A stretch of DNA of 64,000 nt. It comes from Candidatus Avelusimicrobium gallinaceum (GTDB lineage Bacteria; Elusimicrobiota; Elusimicrobia; Elusimicrobiales; Elusimicrobiaceae). Positions 9,601 through 16,991 of this stretch are shown here, in pieces. A model generated the notes under the pieces. That model saw nothing but the letters and a program-made list of their open reading frames with translations, was not told the DNA's origin and searched no databases. The position numbers and the translations under genes were made by a program. The DNA lies in assembly GCA_944324965.1 (NCBI GenBank), contig CALUYH010000004.1:1-64000 (forward strand), read 5' to 3'. Numbering within the stretch: position 1 is the first letter of the stretch; the number at the start of each line of letters is the position of its first letter.

Positions 9601-9772
9601 TAGAAGCACCGCCTGCAATCATCATATTGGTAGCCTCTTGGGTGAGAGGTTTGCTGATTGTTACGGTTTCGCCTTCTACCGGACCGACTTTTTCAATCGG
9701 AATCCAGGTTTGTGCATTCGCAATAGAAGCGAAAGAAAGCGCAAGGATGAGTCCTGCAGTCAAATTCTTCAT
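6680..9772 (-). CDS. Autotransporter with repeat-rich beta-helix passenger
   Basis: A 1030-residue surface or secreted protein. Signal peptide MKNLTAGLILALSFASIANA, then about 700 residues of irregular repeats built on GNTVNITdstItGxiyGG (Asn/Thr/Gly-rich, 25-45 residues each), predicted to stack as a right-handed beta-helix. The final ~280 residues (from about 750) have alternating aromatic/polar strands and end in NISFQF, the C-terminal Phe recognised by the BAM machinery: an autotransporter beta-barrel. A Thr-rich insertion with TTTVTTTYTYDD and TETETSTK lies near the middle. One Cys pair sits at CNGDPNC. A GGAGG site and TATAAT at 9816-9811 support the start at 9772. Ligand unknown; adhesion or host interaction is a guess from the class. 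Confidence 0.88.
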   Translation of the reverse strand: MKNLTAGLILALSFASIANAQTWIPIEKVGPVEGETVTISKPLTQEATNMMIAGGASINNTASNNTLNISTDITETDTTIPEGQYNHYIAGGAVYNNTATGNTVNITDANISGRAVAGGLARTNRADAVDAEKWDTGNATNNTVNITGATINVNPQTGQSVFDINGNPVAVAGGATQYFVGNAAGNTVNITDSTITGGIVGGLSYVNTTQEEVDNHPDITADRDNNNNTVNLTNSTVNGDIYGSLGGVSGDYNVVILNKATVNGSVFAAQSGFSLYDGEQSTGTFDHNRLDLLNGSSVNSAAAVSAVNNNASYNVMNIQNSTVSDGTLYAVKMLHGQEDNSSTIGGTTDYNTLNITNTPMTAYEIGGAINFTGSPSNNAVNISGSNITLNYNSDEALGGVMDIASLTNQALLGTKTALGNQISPVLSTSNGYIFGGATSDYISQTNTIPTDTEPEKIIQGFGTASDYNTVVLQNGTINANVVGGFASYVREVNYTTQQVDDQGRITEEKKVSKNGLVTTTVTTTYTYDDAGTATTETETSTKTAEQIDDQLSASGNTILLSDVNLTGNVYGGYVDGAELKQENMLAQNNTVILAGNTQINGMVYGGSNPYYADTNKLVFSHIADGNNFVSYDMTNFKNFNSLVSIYGDFDTRLEITGGDIHASLTLDSTAMKEDSQKIILTPGEILDGYGPVECNGDPNCIKYTSDVSLANNRLGAYSFTLTPELNGDTLEWTLSSVKDKANVEMYGQLPLVGLALISDGPEMISQTMNDIWQSDTEQNTFLNGAYHNLRYKTGSGFDLDSGLVQAGAWKKFTDDWVLGFFAKYATGSYDTFPIKVSGDANAGGGGLMTSLRYSDTGRLELSAEVGYMDMDFNSSELLSAFDSNGMYYGASAGFVENLIQDLDLFANIQWYRKASEDISDSLDQKIQFSAMQSLALRFGADYVFRSLDLGGLTPSLGVSGLYEFDGKSTVSVDGMSNDDASMKGMSGRGEFSLIYQNHDSFLPLYTVMTVFGQVGKREGFGGEVNISFQF

Positions 9773-9810
9773 TTGTCCTCCGGTCTGAATTAAAAATCTT
9801 ATATACAACC

Positions 9811-9816
9811 ATTATA
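9811..9816 (-). promoter_or_regulatory. -10 box of the autotransporter gene
   Basis: TATAAT on the minus strand, 38 bases before the ATG, leaving a leader that contains GGAGG. The -35 region is weak. Confidence 0.5.
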
Positions 9817-9928
9817 CAGAATTTACGACAAAAAGAAAGGGGTTTTTAGAGGGAAATTCCGCCCAAGCCTCCGGCAGGCGTTTTTGCTCCGGGGCCGCGC
9901 GGCGGGCCCCGTCGGGGGAAAATTAAAG

Positions 9929-9940
9929 TATAATAACAAA
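9929..9940 (+). promoter_or_regulatory. Candidate leaderless promoter of the methyltransferase
   Basis: TATAAT (9929-9934), AACAAA, then ATG at 9941. No ribosome site and no recognisable -35 box. Confidence 0.55.
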
Positions 9941-10672
9941 ATGGACGCTATTTACACCGATGGTTCGTATTTAAAGGCCAACCCCGGCTGGCACAAGCAG
10001 GACGCGGCGTGGAAACTGGCCCATGTACAGCGCGCACTGGCGCAGGCCCGAATGGCCCCCCAAACGGTTTGCGATATAGGCTGCGGCAGCGGGGAACTGA
10101 TTAAAATTTGGGCGCGGGAGCAGCCGCACATGCGGTTTGTCGGGTGCGACATTTCCCCGCAGGCGTATGCCTTATGCGTGCAGGACGCGCCGCAAACGGT
10201 GCGTTTTGTGCAGGGGAAGGAACCGGACGGAGGGCCTTTTGACGTGGCCCTGGCCATAGATGTATTGGAGCATGTGCCGGAGCCGGAAGCCTTTTTGAAC
10301 GTCTTGCAAAAACAAGCCGAGGCAGCGGTGCTGCACGTGCCGCTGGATTTGGCTTTTCGCACCTTGATTAAACCTGAAATTTTGGAAGAAGAACGCCGCA
10401 CCGTAGGGCATATCCACTCCTATACGGCCGCCTATTTAAAGCGCGTGTTGCGCCGGCAAGGGTACGAAATCGTCAGTTGGCACTATACCAATAAGTATGT
10501 GGAGTGTCCGCCTCCGCAGCTGCACGGGCGCAGCCGAATCGGCATGTTCATCCGCCGGTTGGCGCATTACGGTTTGCCGCGCGCATGGGCGGCATGGTGG
10601 GTGGGCGGATACAGCGTAATGACGGTGGTCCGCCGCGTACGTTCGGTTACGGCCGGTAAAGCCGGCGCATGA
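9941..10672 (+). CDS. Class I SAM-dependent methyltransferase
   Basis: A 243-residue cytosolic methyltransferase of the Methyltransf_23/11 type. Motif I is [14 protein letters not shown] (about residues 39-52), followed by [10 protein letters not shown] (motif II) and [20 protein letters not shown] (motif IV). Small-molecule, lipid or quinone substrates are all possible; nothing in the sequence decides. Start set at 9941 ([10 protein letters not shown]) from the -10 box 6 bases upstream. The 3' end overlaps the convergent endonuclease IV gene by 26 bases, so the two transcripts are complementary at their ends. Confidence 0.87.
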   Translation: MDAIYTDGSYLKANPGWHKQDAAWKLAHVQRALAQARMAPQTVCDIGCGSGELIKIWAREQPHMRFVGCDISPQAYALCVQDAPQTVRFVQGKEPDGGPFDVALAIDVLEHVPEPEAFLNVLQKQAEAAVLHVPLDLAFRTLIKPEILEEERRTVGHIHSYTAAYLKRVLRRQGYEIVSWHYTNKYVECPPPQLHGRSRIGMFIRRLAHYGLPRAWAAWWVGGYSVMTVVRRVRSVTAGKAGA

Positions 10673-11477
10673 GGGCAATTTCCCGCGCGTAGCCGGCCAG
10701 GTCGTTCGGCGTTTCCAGGCAGAAAGGCAAGTGTTTGAGCGCCGGATGGTTGATCGCGCCCGCCAGCACCTCGGTGCCGATGGTGCCTTGCCCGATGGGG
10801 GCGTGGCGGTCTTTGTGGGAGCCTGGCGGGTTTAAACTGTCGTTTAAGTGGACGGCTTTCAGACGCGAGAGTCCGATTTGCTTGTCAAAGGCCGTCAGCG
10901 TGTCGTCCAGCTCCGCCAGCGAGTAGCCCGCGTCGTGCACGTGGCACGTATCCAGGCAAACGCCCATTTTGTCGTTTTCTTTTACGCCGTCCAAAATCTG
11001 TTTGAGTTCTTCAAAACTGCGTCCGATTTCACTTCCTTTCCCGGCCATGGTTTCCAACAGCACCGTGGTGTGCAGGTCCGGGGTCAAAATTTCATTTAAC
11101 GTATCAATAATCAGGCGGATGCCCGCTTCCGCCCCTTGGCCGACGTGGCTGCCGGGGTGAAAATTGTACAAGTTGCCGGGCAGATATTCCATGCGCTGTA
11201 AATCGTCGGCTAACGTTTGACGGGCAAATTCCCGCGTTTTGGAGTCGGCCGAGGCCGGGTTGAGCGTATAGGGAGCGTGGGCAATCAGCGGGGCAAAGTG
11301 GTGTTCGGCCAGCAGTTGGCGCAAGGCTTGGACGTCTTGCGGGTCAATGTCTTTGGCACGGCTGCCGCGCGGATTGCGGGTGAAAAACTGGAACGTGTCC
11401 GCCCCGATTTCCAGCGCCGTGCGGCCCATGGCCTCAAACCCTTTGGAAGCGGATAAATGGCAGCCGATGTGCAGCAT
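10647..11477 (-). CDS. nfo: Endonuclease IV (AP endonuclease)
   Basis: A 276-residue Zn-dependent apurinic/apyrimidinic endonuclease for base excision repair, TIM-barrel fold. Signatures in order: [10 protein letters not shown] at the N-terminus, [47 protein letters not shown], and the H/E-rich KAVHLNDS...[13 protein letters not shown] block, ending near LETPND. Together they provide the His, Glu and Asp ligands of the trinuclear Zn centre. Start at 11477 is set by the TAATATG junction with the threonine aldolase gene; upstream in-frame ATGs lie inside that gene. Confidence 0.95.
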   Translation of the reverse strand: MLHIGCHLSASKGFEAMGRTALEIGADTFQFFTRNPRGSRAKDIDPQDVQALRQLLAEHHFAPLIAHAPYTLNPASADSKTREFARQTLADDLQRMEYLPGNLYNFHPGSHVGQGAEAGIRLIIDTLNEILTPDLHTTVLLETMAGKGSEIGRSFEELKQILDGVKENDKMGVCLDTCHVHDAGYSLAELDDTLTAFDKQIGLSRLKAVHLNDSLNPPGSHKDRHAPIGQGTIGTEVLAGAINHPALKHLPFCLETPNDLAGYAREIALMRRLYRP

Positions 11478-11478
11478 A

Positions 11479-12525
11479 TTACAGCTCGGCCGCATATTTG
11501 CGGATGTCGTTGGCCAGTTGGCGGGCGTCTTCTTCGCGCGTGGCCCAGCTGGTGCAAATGCGGATGGCAATCATCCCGCGGTCCAAGCGTTGGGTGTGCG
11601 CAAAGGCGTATTCTTCTTCCAATCGTTTGACCAGTTTTTGCGGCATAATGGGAAATTGCTGGTTGGTGGGAGAATCGTACAAAAAGCGGAAGCCGGCTTC
11701 CTGGCAGGCCTGGCGGATGATTTGGGCCATATCGTCGGCGTGTTTGGAAATTTTAAAATAAATATCGTTTTCAAACAACGCCAAAAATTGCAGCCCCAGC
11801 ACGCGGCCTTTGGCCAACATGGCGCCTTTTTGCTTCATAAAATAACGGAAATCTTTTTGGAGTTTCGGGTTGACGATGACGACCGCTTCCCCTAACAGTG
11901 CACCGATTTTGGTGCCGCCGATGTAGAACACGTCGCAGCAGGCGGCAATATCGGCCAGGGTAAGGTCGTTGCCCGGGGCTTCCAGCCCGTAGCCCAGGCG
12001 GGCGCCGTCCATAAATAAATATAGGTTGTTTTCGTCGCAGGCACGGCGAATGGCGGTCAGTTCCGCCTTGGAATACAGGGTGCCGTATTCGGTCGGGAAA
12101 GAGAGGTAAACCAGTTTGGGCTGGGGGGCAAATTCCGGGTTGTCATCCTGCCAGTGGGCCTGGCAGCAGCGGGTGATTTGTTCGGCCGTAATTTTGCCGT
12201 TTTGCTCGGGCACGGCAATCACGCGGTGGCCGGTGGCCTCTATGGCGCCGGTTTCGTGCACGTTGATGTGCCCGGACGTGGCCGAAAGGACCCCTTGGTA
12301 CGGGCGCAGACAGGCGGCAATCACCGTCAGGTTGGTCTGGGTTCCGCCGGCCAAAAAATGTACTTCGGCCTGCGGGGTTTTGCAAAGCGTTTTGATGAGG
12401 TCCGCCGCGCGGCGGCAATAAATATCCTGCCCGTAGCCGGGCGTTTGTTCCAAATTGGTCAGCGCGAGCTTTTCCAAAACGGCGGGATGGGCTCCTTCGC
12501 TGTAATCACAGTTAAATCGTATCAT
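11479..12525 (-). CDS. ltaE: Low-specificity L-threonine aldolase
   Basis: A 348-residue PLP enzyme of the aspartate aminotransferase fold (beta-eliminating lyase family) that splits threonine or allo-threonine to glycine and acetaldehyde. Visible: the N-terminal [26 protein letters not shown] cofactor-phosphate region, the [12 protein letters not shown] Asp that holds the pyridine nitrogen, and [11 protein letters not shown] containing the Schiff-base Lys. The SEGAHP N-terminal variant resembles the Firmicutes/Bacteroidetes-type beta-eliminating lyase-like aldolases. An AGGAA site precedes the ATG. First gene of a two-gene operon with nfo. Confidence 0.9.
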   Translation of the reverse strand: MIRFNCDYSEGAHPAVLEKLALTNLEQTPGYGQDIYCRRAADLIKTLCKTPQAEVHFLAGGTQTNLTVIAACLRPYQGVLSATSGHINVHETGAIEATGHRVIAVPEQNGKITAEQITRCCQAHWQDDNPEFAPQPKLVYLSFPTEYGTLYSKAELTAIRRACDENNLYLFMDGARLGYGLEAPGNDLTLADIAACCDVFYIGGTKIGALLGEAVVIVNPKLQKDFRYFMKQKGAMLAKGRVLGLQFLALFENDIYFKISKHADDMAQIIRQACQEAGFRFLYDSPTNQQFPIMPQKLVKRLEEEYAFAHTQRLDRGMIAIRICTSWATREEDARQLANDIRKYAAEL

Positions 12526-12548
12526 ACGGTTCCTGGTTGCGAAAAGGA

Positions 12549-12577
12549 AATTTACTCTATTATACTTTTTCTGTCAA
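12549..12577 (-). promoter_or_regulatory. Promoter of the threonine aldolase-nfo operon
   Basis: A consensus TTGACA (12577-12572), 17-base spacer and TAAATT (12554-12549). A TATAAT lies inside the spacer and could act as an alternative -10. Confidence 0.65.
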
Positions 12578-12594
12578 AAGCCGCGTGCGTGCAA

Positions 12595-12906
12595 TTACGA
12601 GCGGGCGGCACGTCTTCTGGCGGCGCGCAGCTGGGCGTGGCGCTGGCGGAACACATCCAGCTTGGTGTAGCGGATCATCAGGCACAGGTCAATCAGCACC
12701 ATCACAAAGTTCAGCACGTACAGCCAAAACACCAAATCGTAATTGTACAGGATTTTGTGAATCATCCCGCAAATATAGGCAAATTCAATCGTAATCATAA
12801 ACAGGAAACTTTTCCCTGCGGCGGTTTTGGTGCGCAGCGAACGGCTGATATTAAACGGCCACGCCAACCCAAAGCCCAACATCATCAGCGCTTCAAAAAT
12901 ACTCAT
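12595..12906 (-). CDS. Small PQ-loop/SWEET-like membrane protein
   Basis: 103 residues with three hydrophobic segments and a basic, Arg-rich tail. It starts MSIFEALMMLGFGLAWPFNI and continues SLRTKTAAGKS, which resembles the small bacterial GFGxAWPxNxxKSxRxKTxxGKS membrane proteins related to PQ-loop (SemiSWEET-type) carriers. A family link is my recollection of that pattern, and no substrate is implied. Start at 12906 is backed by AGGAGG; the longer frame to 13005 is not. Confidence 0.75.
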   Translation of the reverse strand: MSIFEALMMLGFGLAWPFNISRSLRTKTAAGKSFLFMITIEFAYICGMIHKILYNYDLVFWLYVLNFVMVLIDLCLMIRYTKLDVFRQRHAQLRAARRRAARS

Positions 12907-13113
12907 ATCCAGGCTCCTCCTGCCGCGGGATTGCGGCTTATATCTATATTTTACTTTTTTTGAAGACGTCCGGCTGGCGGACGGGGCCCCTGTAAAACGG
13001 TCCATGAGGCCTAGGCATTTTTGGGCCTAAAGGCCCTGGCAACGTGCGCGCAGATGCGGTAAGATAACAAATAACCGGTTGTTCCCAAACAAACGGTGAA
13101 CGGGAGCGAGCTT

Positions 13114-14316
13114 ATGATACATACATCCGGATATAATCCCAAAAAACGCGTGTGGTTGTTGCTGGTGCTGGCCGGCATTTTGCTGCTGGGCATGCAACCG
13201 GCCTGGGCGGGCAACCCGCTGAAAACGGTGTTTAAAGGCGCCAAAAAAGTTTCCGCCCCCCGTAAATTTTCTTCCCAACAATTAGAAAGAATTTTGGCCA
13301 ACCGCGCGCAAATAAGCCGCCAGAAATTTCCGCCTTTATCTGCCCAGCAGCGGTTACGGGTATATGATACAGACTTGCCGGTGAAAAGCATTTTGAGATG
13401 GGACGTATCCCGCGGGCCGCAAGTGTCTTACGAAAAACTGCCTTTTTGGCGAAAACTTTCCGAACAGGGCAAATATAATTATTTCTTGGCCGCCAACAAC
13501 CGCGCTTCCAAGCGGGCCGTTGCCATGCGTTTGCGCGCAGTGGAAAACATTCAAAAAAATGTAAAAGAACTGTGGAATAAACGCCAAACGATTCCTGCGG
13601 AATTGCCGGAACAAACCCTGCTGCGGGCGATTAAACCGCAAGACCGGTATATTTTGATTGGGGAAGAACACGACACCCCGGAAGTGCAAGATTTTTTGAT
13701 TCGGTTTTTAAAAACCTATCAGGCCAAATACAGCGGACGCAAAATTGTGCTGCTGACGGAATTTTTGCCGGCCGGTAAAGACAAAACCTATATTGTGCAG
13801 GAAAAGCGTTCCATGGACCCGGCCTACGGCAATTTCTTCGTGTGGGCGCAGGCACACGGCATCAATATAAAAGGCGTGGAGCCGCGGTATGTGTTCTTCC
13901 AAAATGCGTTTGCGGCGGCGGACCCGGTGTTTAAAACGGAAGAAGCCACTCAAGATTTATGGATTTTGCCGGAAAGTATGCGGCTGCGCAATACGTTTTG
14001 GGTAGAGCAAATCCAAAAGTGGCGCGAGCAGTATCCCGATGCGGTATTTATCCTGTATGCCGGTGCGGAGCACGTGGCGTACAATGCGCCTTTTTCGGTG
14101 GCCGATATGCTCCCTGCCGAAAGCACATTCGTCGCGCATGTGTTCGGGCCGCGCGGGCCTGGCGAAAACCCGGGGTATGACTTTTTGGATGAAATCGGCG
14201 GTCTTCAGTATCCGTTCTGCAAACAGCGGATTCTTTCGTGGGACAGCCCTGCGTTAAGGCGGATAGCCGGGTTTGATATGCGCCTGATTGTGAAAGGGAC
14301 CCAATCCAACAAATAA
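13114..14316 (+). CDS. Secreted GEEH-type protein 1 (ChaN/TIKI/EreA-like fold predicted)
   Basis: 400 residues. Signal peptide ending ...GMQPAWA, then a mature protein with GEEH (residues 182-185), LLTEFLP, KGVEPRYV (about 254-261), RLRNTFWVEQI and FILYAGAEH (about 312-320), and a closing YPFC...AGFDMRLI. Spaced H, E, E and H on alternating beta-strands are the pattern of the haem-binding-uptake/TIKI superfamily (ChaN, EreA, TraB), whose members bind haem or act as metal-dependent hydrolases. Activity here is unknown. Start chosen at 13114 from GGGAGCG upstream. The next gene is a clear paralogue, 67 bases downstream. Confidence 0.72.
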   Translation: MIHTSGYNPKKRVWLLLVLAGILLLGMQPAWAGNPLKTVFKGAKKVSAPRKFSSQQLERILANRAQISRQKFPPLSAQQRLRVYDTDLPVKSILRWDVSRGPQVSYEKLPFWRKLSEQGKYNYFLAANNRASKRAVAMRLRAVENIQKNVKELWNKRQTIPAELPEQTLLRAIKPQDRYILIGEEHDTPEVQDFLIRFLKTYQAKYSGRKIVLLTEFLPAGKDKTYIVQEKRSMDPAYGNFFVWAQAHGINIKGVEPRYVFFQNAFAAADPVFKTEEATQDLWILPESMRLRNTFWVEQIQKWREQYPDAVFILYAGAEHVAYNAPFSVADMLPAESTFVAHVFGPRGPGENPGYDFLDEIGGLQYPFCKQRILSWDSPALRRIAGFDMRLIVKGTQSNK

Positions 14317-14383
14317 AAACGGGCGCTGCCCACCCCGGACCCGGATGCACGGTTTAAACCGGCGCCCCGATGGGAGAAAACGA

Positions 14384-15640
14384 ATGAAAAGGAAACCGAA
14401 CACTATATTTTTATTTTCTGCCGTTGCGCTGGCGGGCCTGTGTGTTTGGGGCGGGCAGCCGGCGGCGGCGCAGCGCTTTCCCAAGACGGCGCTGAAATGG
14501 AAATTTTCTTTTTCCCACCAATTGACGGCGGCGAAAGTGGAACGCATTTTGGCGGAGCGCGTAAAACGCACGGCCAAACAACTGCCGCCCATTCCCAAAC
14601 AGTATTTGCGCGCTTGGGGCGCGGAAGAACTCCCTGCCGAGAATCCCGTTTACTGGAAGGCGCGGCGGCCTTTTGCAGGGCCTTATGATGAGGTGCCTTT
14701 TTGGGATAGGCTTTCCCCGCAAGCCAAGCAGAACTATTTTCTGTCCGCCAATAACCGTGCTTTGCAAACACTAATCCGGGACCGCACGCGCGCGTTGGAC
14801 AATGTCCGCCGTCTGGGCCCCGATTTGTGGAAGCAGCGCGTTCGCTTTCCGCAGCGCACGTGGGACATAGCCGCCCTGAGCCAGTTTATGCTGCAACGCG
14901 TGCCCAAAGACGTAGATTACTTATTGTTGGGCGAAGAACACAACCAGCCGGTTATTCAGGCGCTGGTACTGCGCTTTTTGCGGCAGTACAAAGCGCAAAA
15001 CCCGGAGCGGAAAATTTTTCTGTTGACGGAATTTTTGCCTAAGGGCGGGGTTAAAAATTTGACGTTAAAACAAGAGGAACGACTCTTCCCGCGCTACGCG
15101 CGTTTATTGGCCTCGGCACAAAAGGCGGGGCTGTATGTGCGCGGGTTGGAACCGCCGTTTGCCGTTTATTCGCAAAGTGGTACGGTAGTGGACTCCCGCG
15201 TGCTGGATTGCGGGGAAGATGTATCGGTAGTGGACACGTTTTCCATGCCCGAAGGGGTGCGCTTGCGCAACCGTGCGTGGCTGGAAGAAATAAAATCTTT
15301 GCGTAAACAATATCCGGATGCCCTGTTTATTATTTATGCGGGGGATATGCATTTAAATTATGAATCTTCGCAGTCGGTGGGCGTCCAGCTGCCTCCAGAA
15401 AAAACATTCTTCATCAGCGTGTTGTTCCGCACCAAAGAGGAACGCCCGATTATGCATACGCTGGACCTGCTGCCTCAATCCCGCTACCCGTTTTGGAACC
15501 AAAAAGTGCTGACATGGGAAGATCCTGCCTTGCGCCGCGCGGCCGGGTTTGATATACGCATCCTCCTTACGCCGGAAGACGCAGTGCGGCCGGCCAACGT
15601 CCGAAAGCCTTTGCCCGGGGGAAATAGCAACAGGCGATAA
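14384..15640 (+). CDS. Secreted GEEH-type protein 2, paralogue of its neighbour
   Basis: 418 residues with signal peptide MKRKPNTIFLFSAVALAGLC...AAA, start fixed by GGGAGAA. It aligns with protein 1 along its length: KVERILAERVK, VPFWDRLS, NYFLSANNRA, LLLGEEHNQP (GEEH about 183-186), IFLLTEFLPKGG, VRGLEPPFAVY, GVRLRNRAWLEEI, FIIYAGDMH and AAGFDIRI. The N-terminal SxQLxxxKVERILAxR helix is shared with protein 1 but not with protein 3. The tandem arrangement implies duplication; differences outside the motif core suggest old divergence or different ligands. Confidence 0.72.
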   Translation: MKRKPNTIFLFSAVALAGLCVWGGQPAAAQRFPKTALKWKFSFSHQLTAAKVERILAERVKRTAKQLPPIPKQYLRAWGAEELPAENPVYWKARRPFAGPYDEVPFWDRLSPQAKQNYFLSANNRALQTLIRDRTRALDNVRRLGPDLWKQRVRFPQRTWDIAALSQFMLQRVPKDVDYLLLGEEHNQPVIQALVLRFLRQYKAQNPERKIFLLTEFLPKGGVKNLTLKQEERLFPRYARLLASAQKAGLYVRGLEPPFAVYSQSGTVVDSRVLDCGEDVSVVDTFSMPEGVRLRNRAWLEEIKSLRKQYPDALFIIYAGDMHLNYESSQSVGVQLPPEKTFFISVLFRTKEERPIMHTLDLLPQSRYPFWNQKVLTWEDPALRRAAGFDIRILLTPEDAVRPANVRKPLPGGNSNRR

Positions 15641-15666
15641 CGCCACAAGTATTCATTCTTCAAAAC

Positions 15667-15694
15667 AAAAACCCGGCGCAAAGGCCGGGTTTTT
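15667..15694 (+). terminator. Terminator of the GEEH tandem pair
   Basis: AAAAACCCGGC, loop GCAAAG, GCCGGGTTTTT, 27 bases after the stop codon. Confidence 0.85.
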
Positions 15695-15711
15695 GTGCCG
15701 GCAAAGGATTG

Positions 15712-15737
15712 TTTACAAACGGCCGGCCGTTTGTAAA
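15712..15737. repeat. Perfect 26-bp palindrome
   Basis: tttacaaacggcc is followed without a gap by its exact reverse complement. It lies between two terminators in a ~330-base stretch (15641-15971) that otherwise holds only those terminators, tRNA-Val and its promoter. No T-tract follows, so a dimeric-protein site is likelier than a terminator. Confidence 0.7.
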
Positions 15738-15773
15738 GACTATTGTAGCTACACTTCCGAATTTTTCTCAAAC

Positions 15774-15803
15774 AAAAATCCCCGCCTTTCGGCGAGGATT
15801 TAA
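15774..15803 (-). terminator. Terminator of tRNA-Val
   Basis: Minus-strand AAATCCTCGCC, GAAA tetraloop, GGCGGGGATTTTT, starting at the tRNA 3' end. Confidence 0.85.
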
Positions 15804-15804
15804 A

Positions 15805-15879
15805 TGGTGCCCAGTATAGGGATCGAACCTATGACCTTTCCCATGTCAAGGGAACGCGCTACCGCTGCGCCAACTGGGC
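15805..15879 (-). tRNA. tRNA-Val (anticodon GAC)
   Basis: A 75-base cloverleaf: acceptor gcccagt/actgggc, discriminator A with encoded CCA, anticodon stem TTCCC/GGGAA with loop TTGACAT (anticodon GAC, reads GUC/GUU), T-loop GTTCGATCC. Confidence 0.96.
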
Positions 15880-15903
15880 TTAAATCGGTTTGAATACCTA
15901 TTT

Positions 15904-15931
15904 ATTATAGCAAATTGCGGTTTATTTACAA
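15904..15931 (-). promoter_or_regulatory. tRNA-Val promoter
   Basis: TTGTAA (15931-15926), 16-base spacer, TATAAT (15909-15904) preceded by TGC. Its -35 box overlaps the ankyrin-gene terminator. Confidence 0.75.
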
Positions 15932-15962
15932 AAGCCCCGCCGCGGAAATCCGGGCGGGGTTG
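15931..15962 (-). terminator. Terminator of the ankyrin-repeat gene
   Basis: Minus-strand ACCCCGCC ... GGCGGGGCTTTT with an 11-base loop, just after the stop at 15972. Confidence 0.7.
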
Positions 15963-15971
15963 TGGTGGTTA

Positions 15972-16904
15972 TCAATAAAACTTTATGATCAAGGAGCAGT
16001 GTTTGGGCCCGTATTTCTGCAGCAGACGGACAATATCCGGGTGGTCATTTTGTTCGGCCAAAAATAAAGCAGTTTCTCCCTCTTCGTTTACGCGGGCTGG
16101 ATCTGCCCCGGCTTTAAGCAACAACTTAGCAATTTTTGATTCACCCTCTTGGCTAGCGCCCATTAAGGCGGTGAAGCCGTTTTTTGTTTCTGTGTTGGGG
16201 TTGGCCCCGGCCTGGAGCAAAAGTTTAACGATAGCGGTGTAGCCACGAAAACTGGCACTGATTAAGGGCGGATAGCCCCAGCAGTCTTCTCCGTCTGTTT
16301 TGGCCCCGGCTTGCAGCAATAATTTAACGATTTTTGTGTGTCCGTTCATGATGGCCCCCATTAAGGGTGAATTTCCCAAGGGGTCTTTTCCGTCTGTTTT
16401 GGCCCCGGCTTGCAGCAATAATTTAACGATTTTTGTATGCCCGTTCATGCTGGCAACTAGTAAGGGGGTCAGGCCGGTGCCCTGGTCCGGGTCCACGGTA
16501 AATCCTTGCCGCGGGTTCGCCCCGGCCTCTAACAATAATTTAACCGTTTTCGTTTGCCCCGCTGTGGAAGCCAGCAGCAAAGCGGAATTATCATCCGACG
16601 TGGTTTGATTGGGGTCCGCTCCCGAACGGAGCAGTAATTCCACAATTTTGGTATAGCCGTGGTTGCTGGCTGCCATTAACGCCGTAAAGCCCGTGGAGTC
16701 TGTTTCATTGGGATTAGCCCCTTGGGCAAGCAGCTGGCGTACCGTTTTCAAGTCGTTGGCGTCGCTGGCTTGTATAAGGGGTGGCGTGGCAGCTGCCGAA
16801 TTTTCGGCCACGGGTTGTATAGAGTCAGGAACAGGTTCGGCGGCAAGGTTTGGGGCGACGGACAACAAAAAAGGGACCAACAAGAGCGACAGATATTTTC
16901 TCAT
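15972..16904 (-). CDS. Exported ankyrin-repeat protein
   Basis: 310 residues: signal peptide MRKYLSLLLVPFLLSVAPNLAA, a short linker, then about eight 33-residue ankyrin repeats, each of the form G-TPLxxAsxxGhtkIVklLLqaGAnpn. Repeats scaffold protein-protein contacts; this one would act in the periplasm or outside. Two neighbouring repeats share about 50 identical bases at a 99-base period (16291 and 16390), so one copy is recent. A GGGAGG site supports the start. Single gene. Exported ankyrin proteins are frequent in host-associated bacteria, but no partner can be named. Confidence 0.88.
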   Translation of the reverse strand: MRKYLSLLLVPFLLSVAPNLAAEPVPDSIQPVAENSAAATPPLIQASDANDLKTVRQLLAQGANPNETDSTGFTALMAASNHGYTKIVELLLRSGADPNQTTSDDNSALLLASTAGQTKTVKLLLEAGANPRQGFTVDPDQGTGLTPLLVASMNGHTKIVKLLLQAGAKTDGKDPLGNSPLMGAIMNGHTKIVKLLLQAGAKTDGEDCWGYPPLISASFRGYTAIVKLLLQAGANPNTETKNGFTALMGASQEGESKIAKLLLKAGADPARVNEEGETALFLAEQNDHPDIVRLLQKYGPKHCSLIIKFY

Positions 16905-16991
16905 AAGGCCTCCCGATAGCGCCCGAACATACGGGCCCCATCAGATAGTATAAGAACCAAACGCCAAAAAACAATTGGTTCCTTCTCTGAG

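Noticed and set aside
12154-12963. 269-residue open frame on the plus strand opposite the threonine aldolase
   Set aside because: Low-complexity, His/Gln/Gly-rich translation with no ribosome site; it crosses two well-supported genes.
13007-13036. GC-rich inverted repeats (gcctaggc, gggcctaaaggccc) upstream of the first GEEH gene
   Set aside because: Short, with no T-tract on the 3' side on either strand and no promoter overlap that I can defend.
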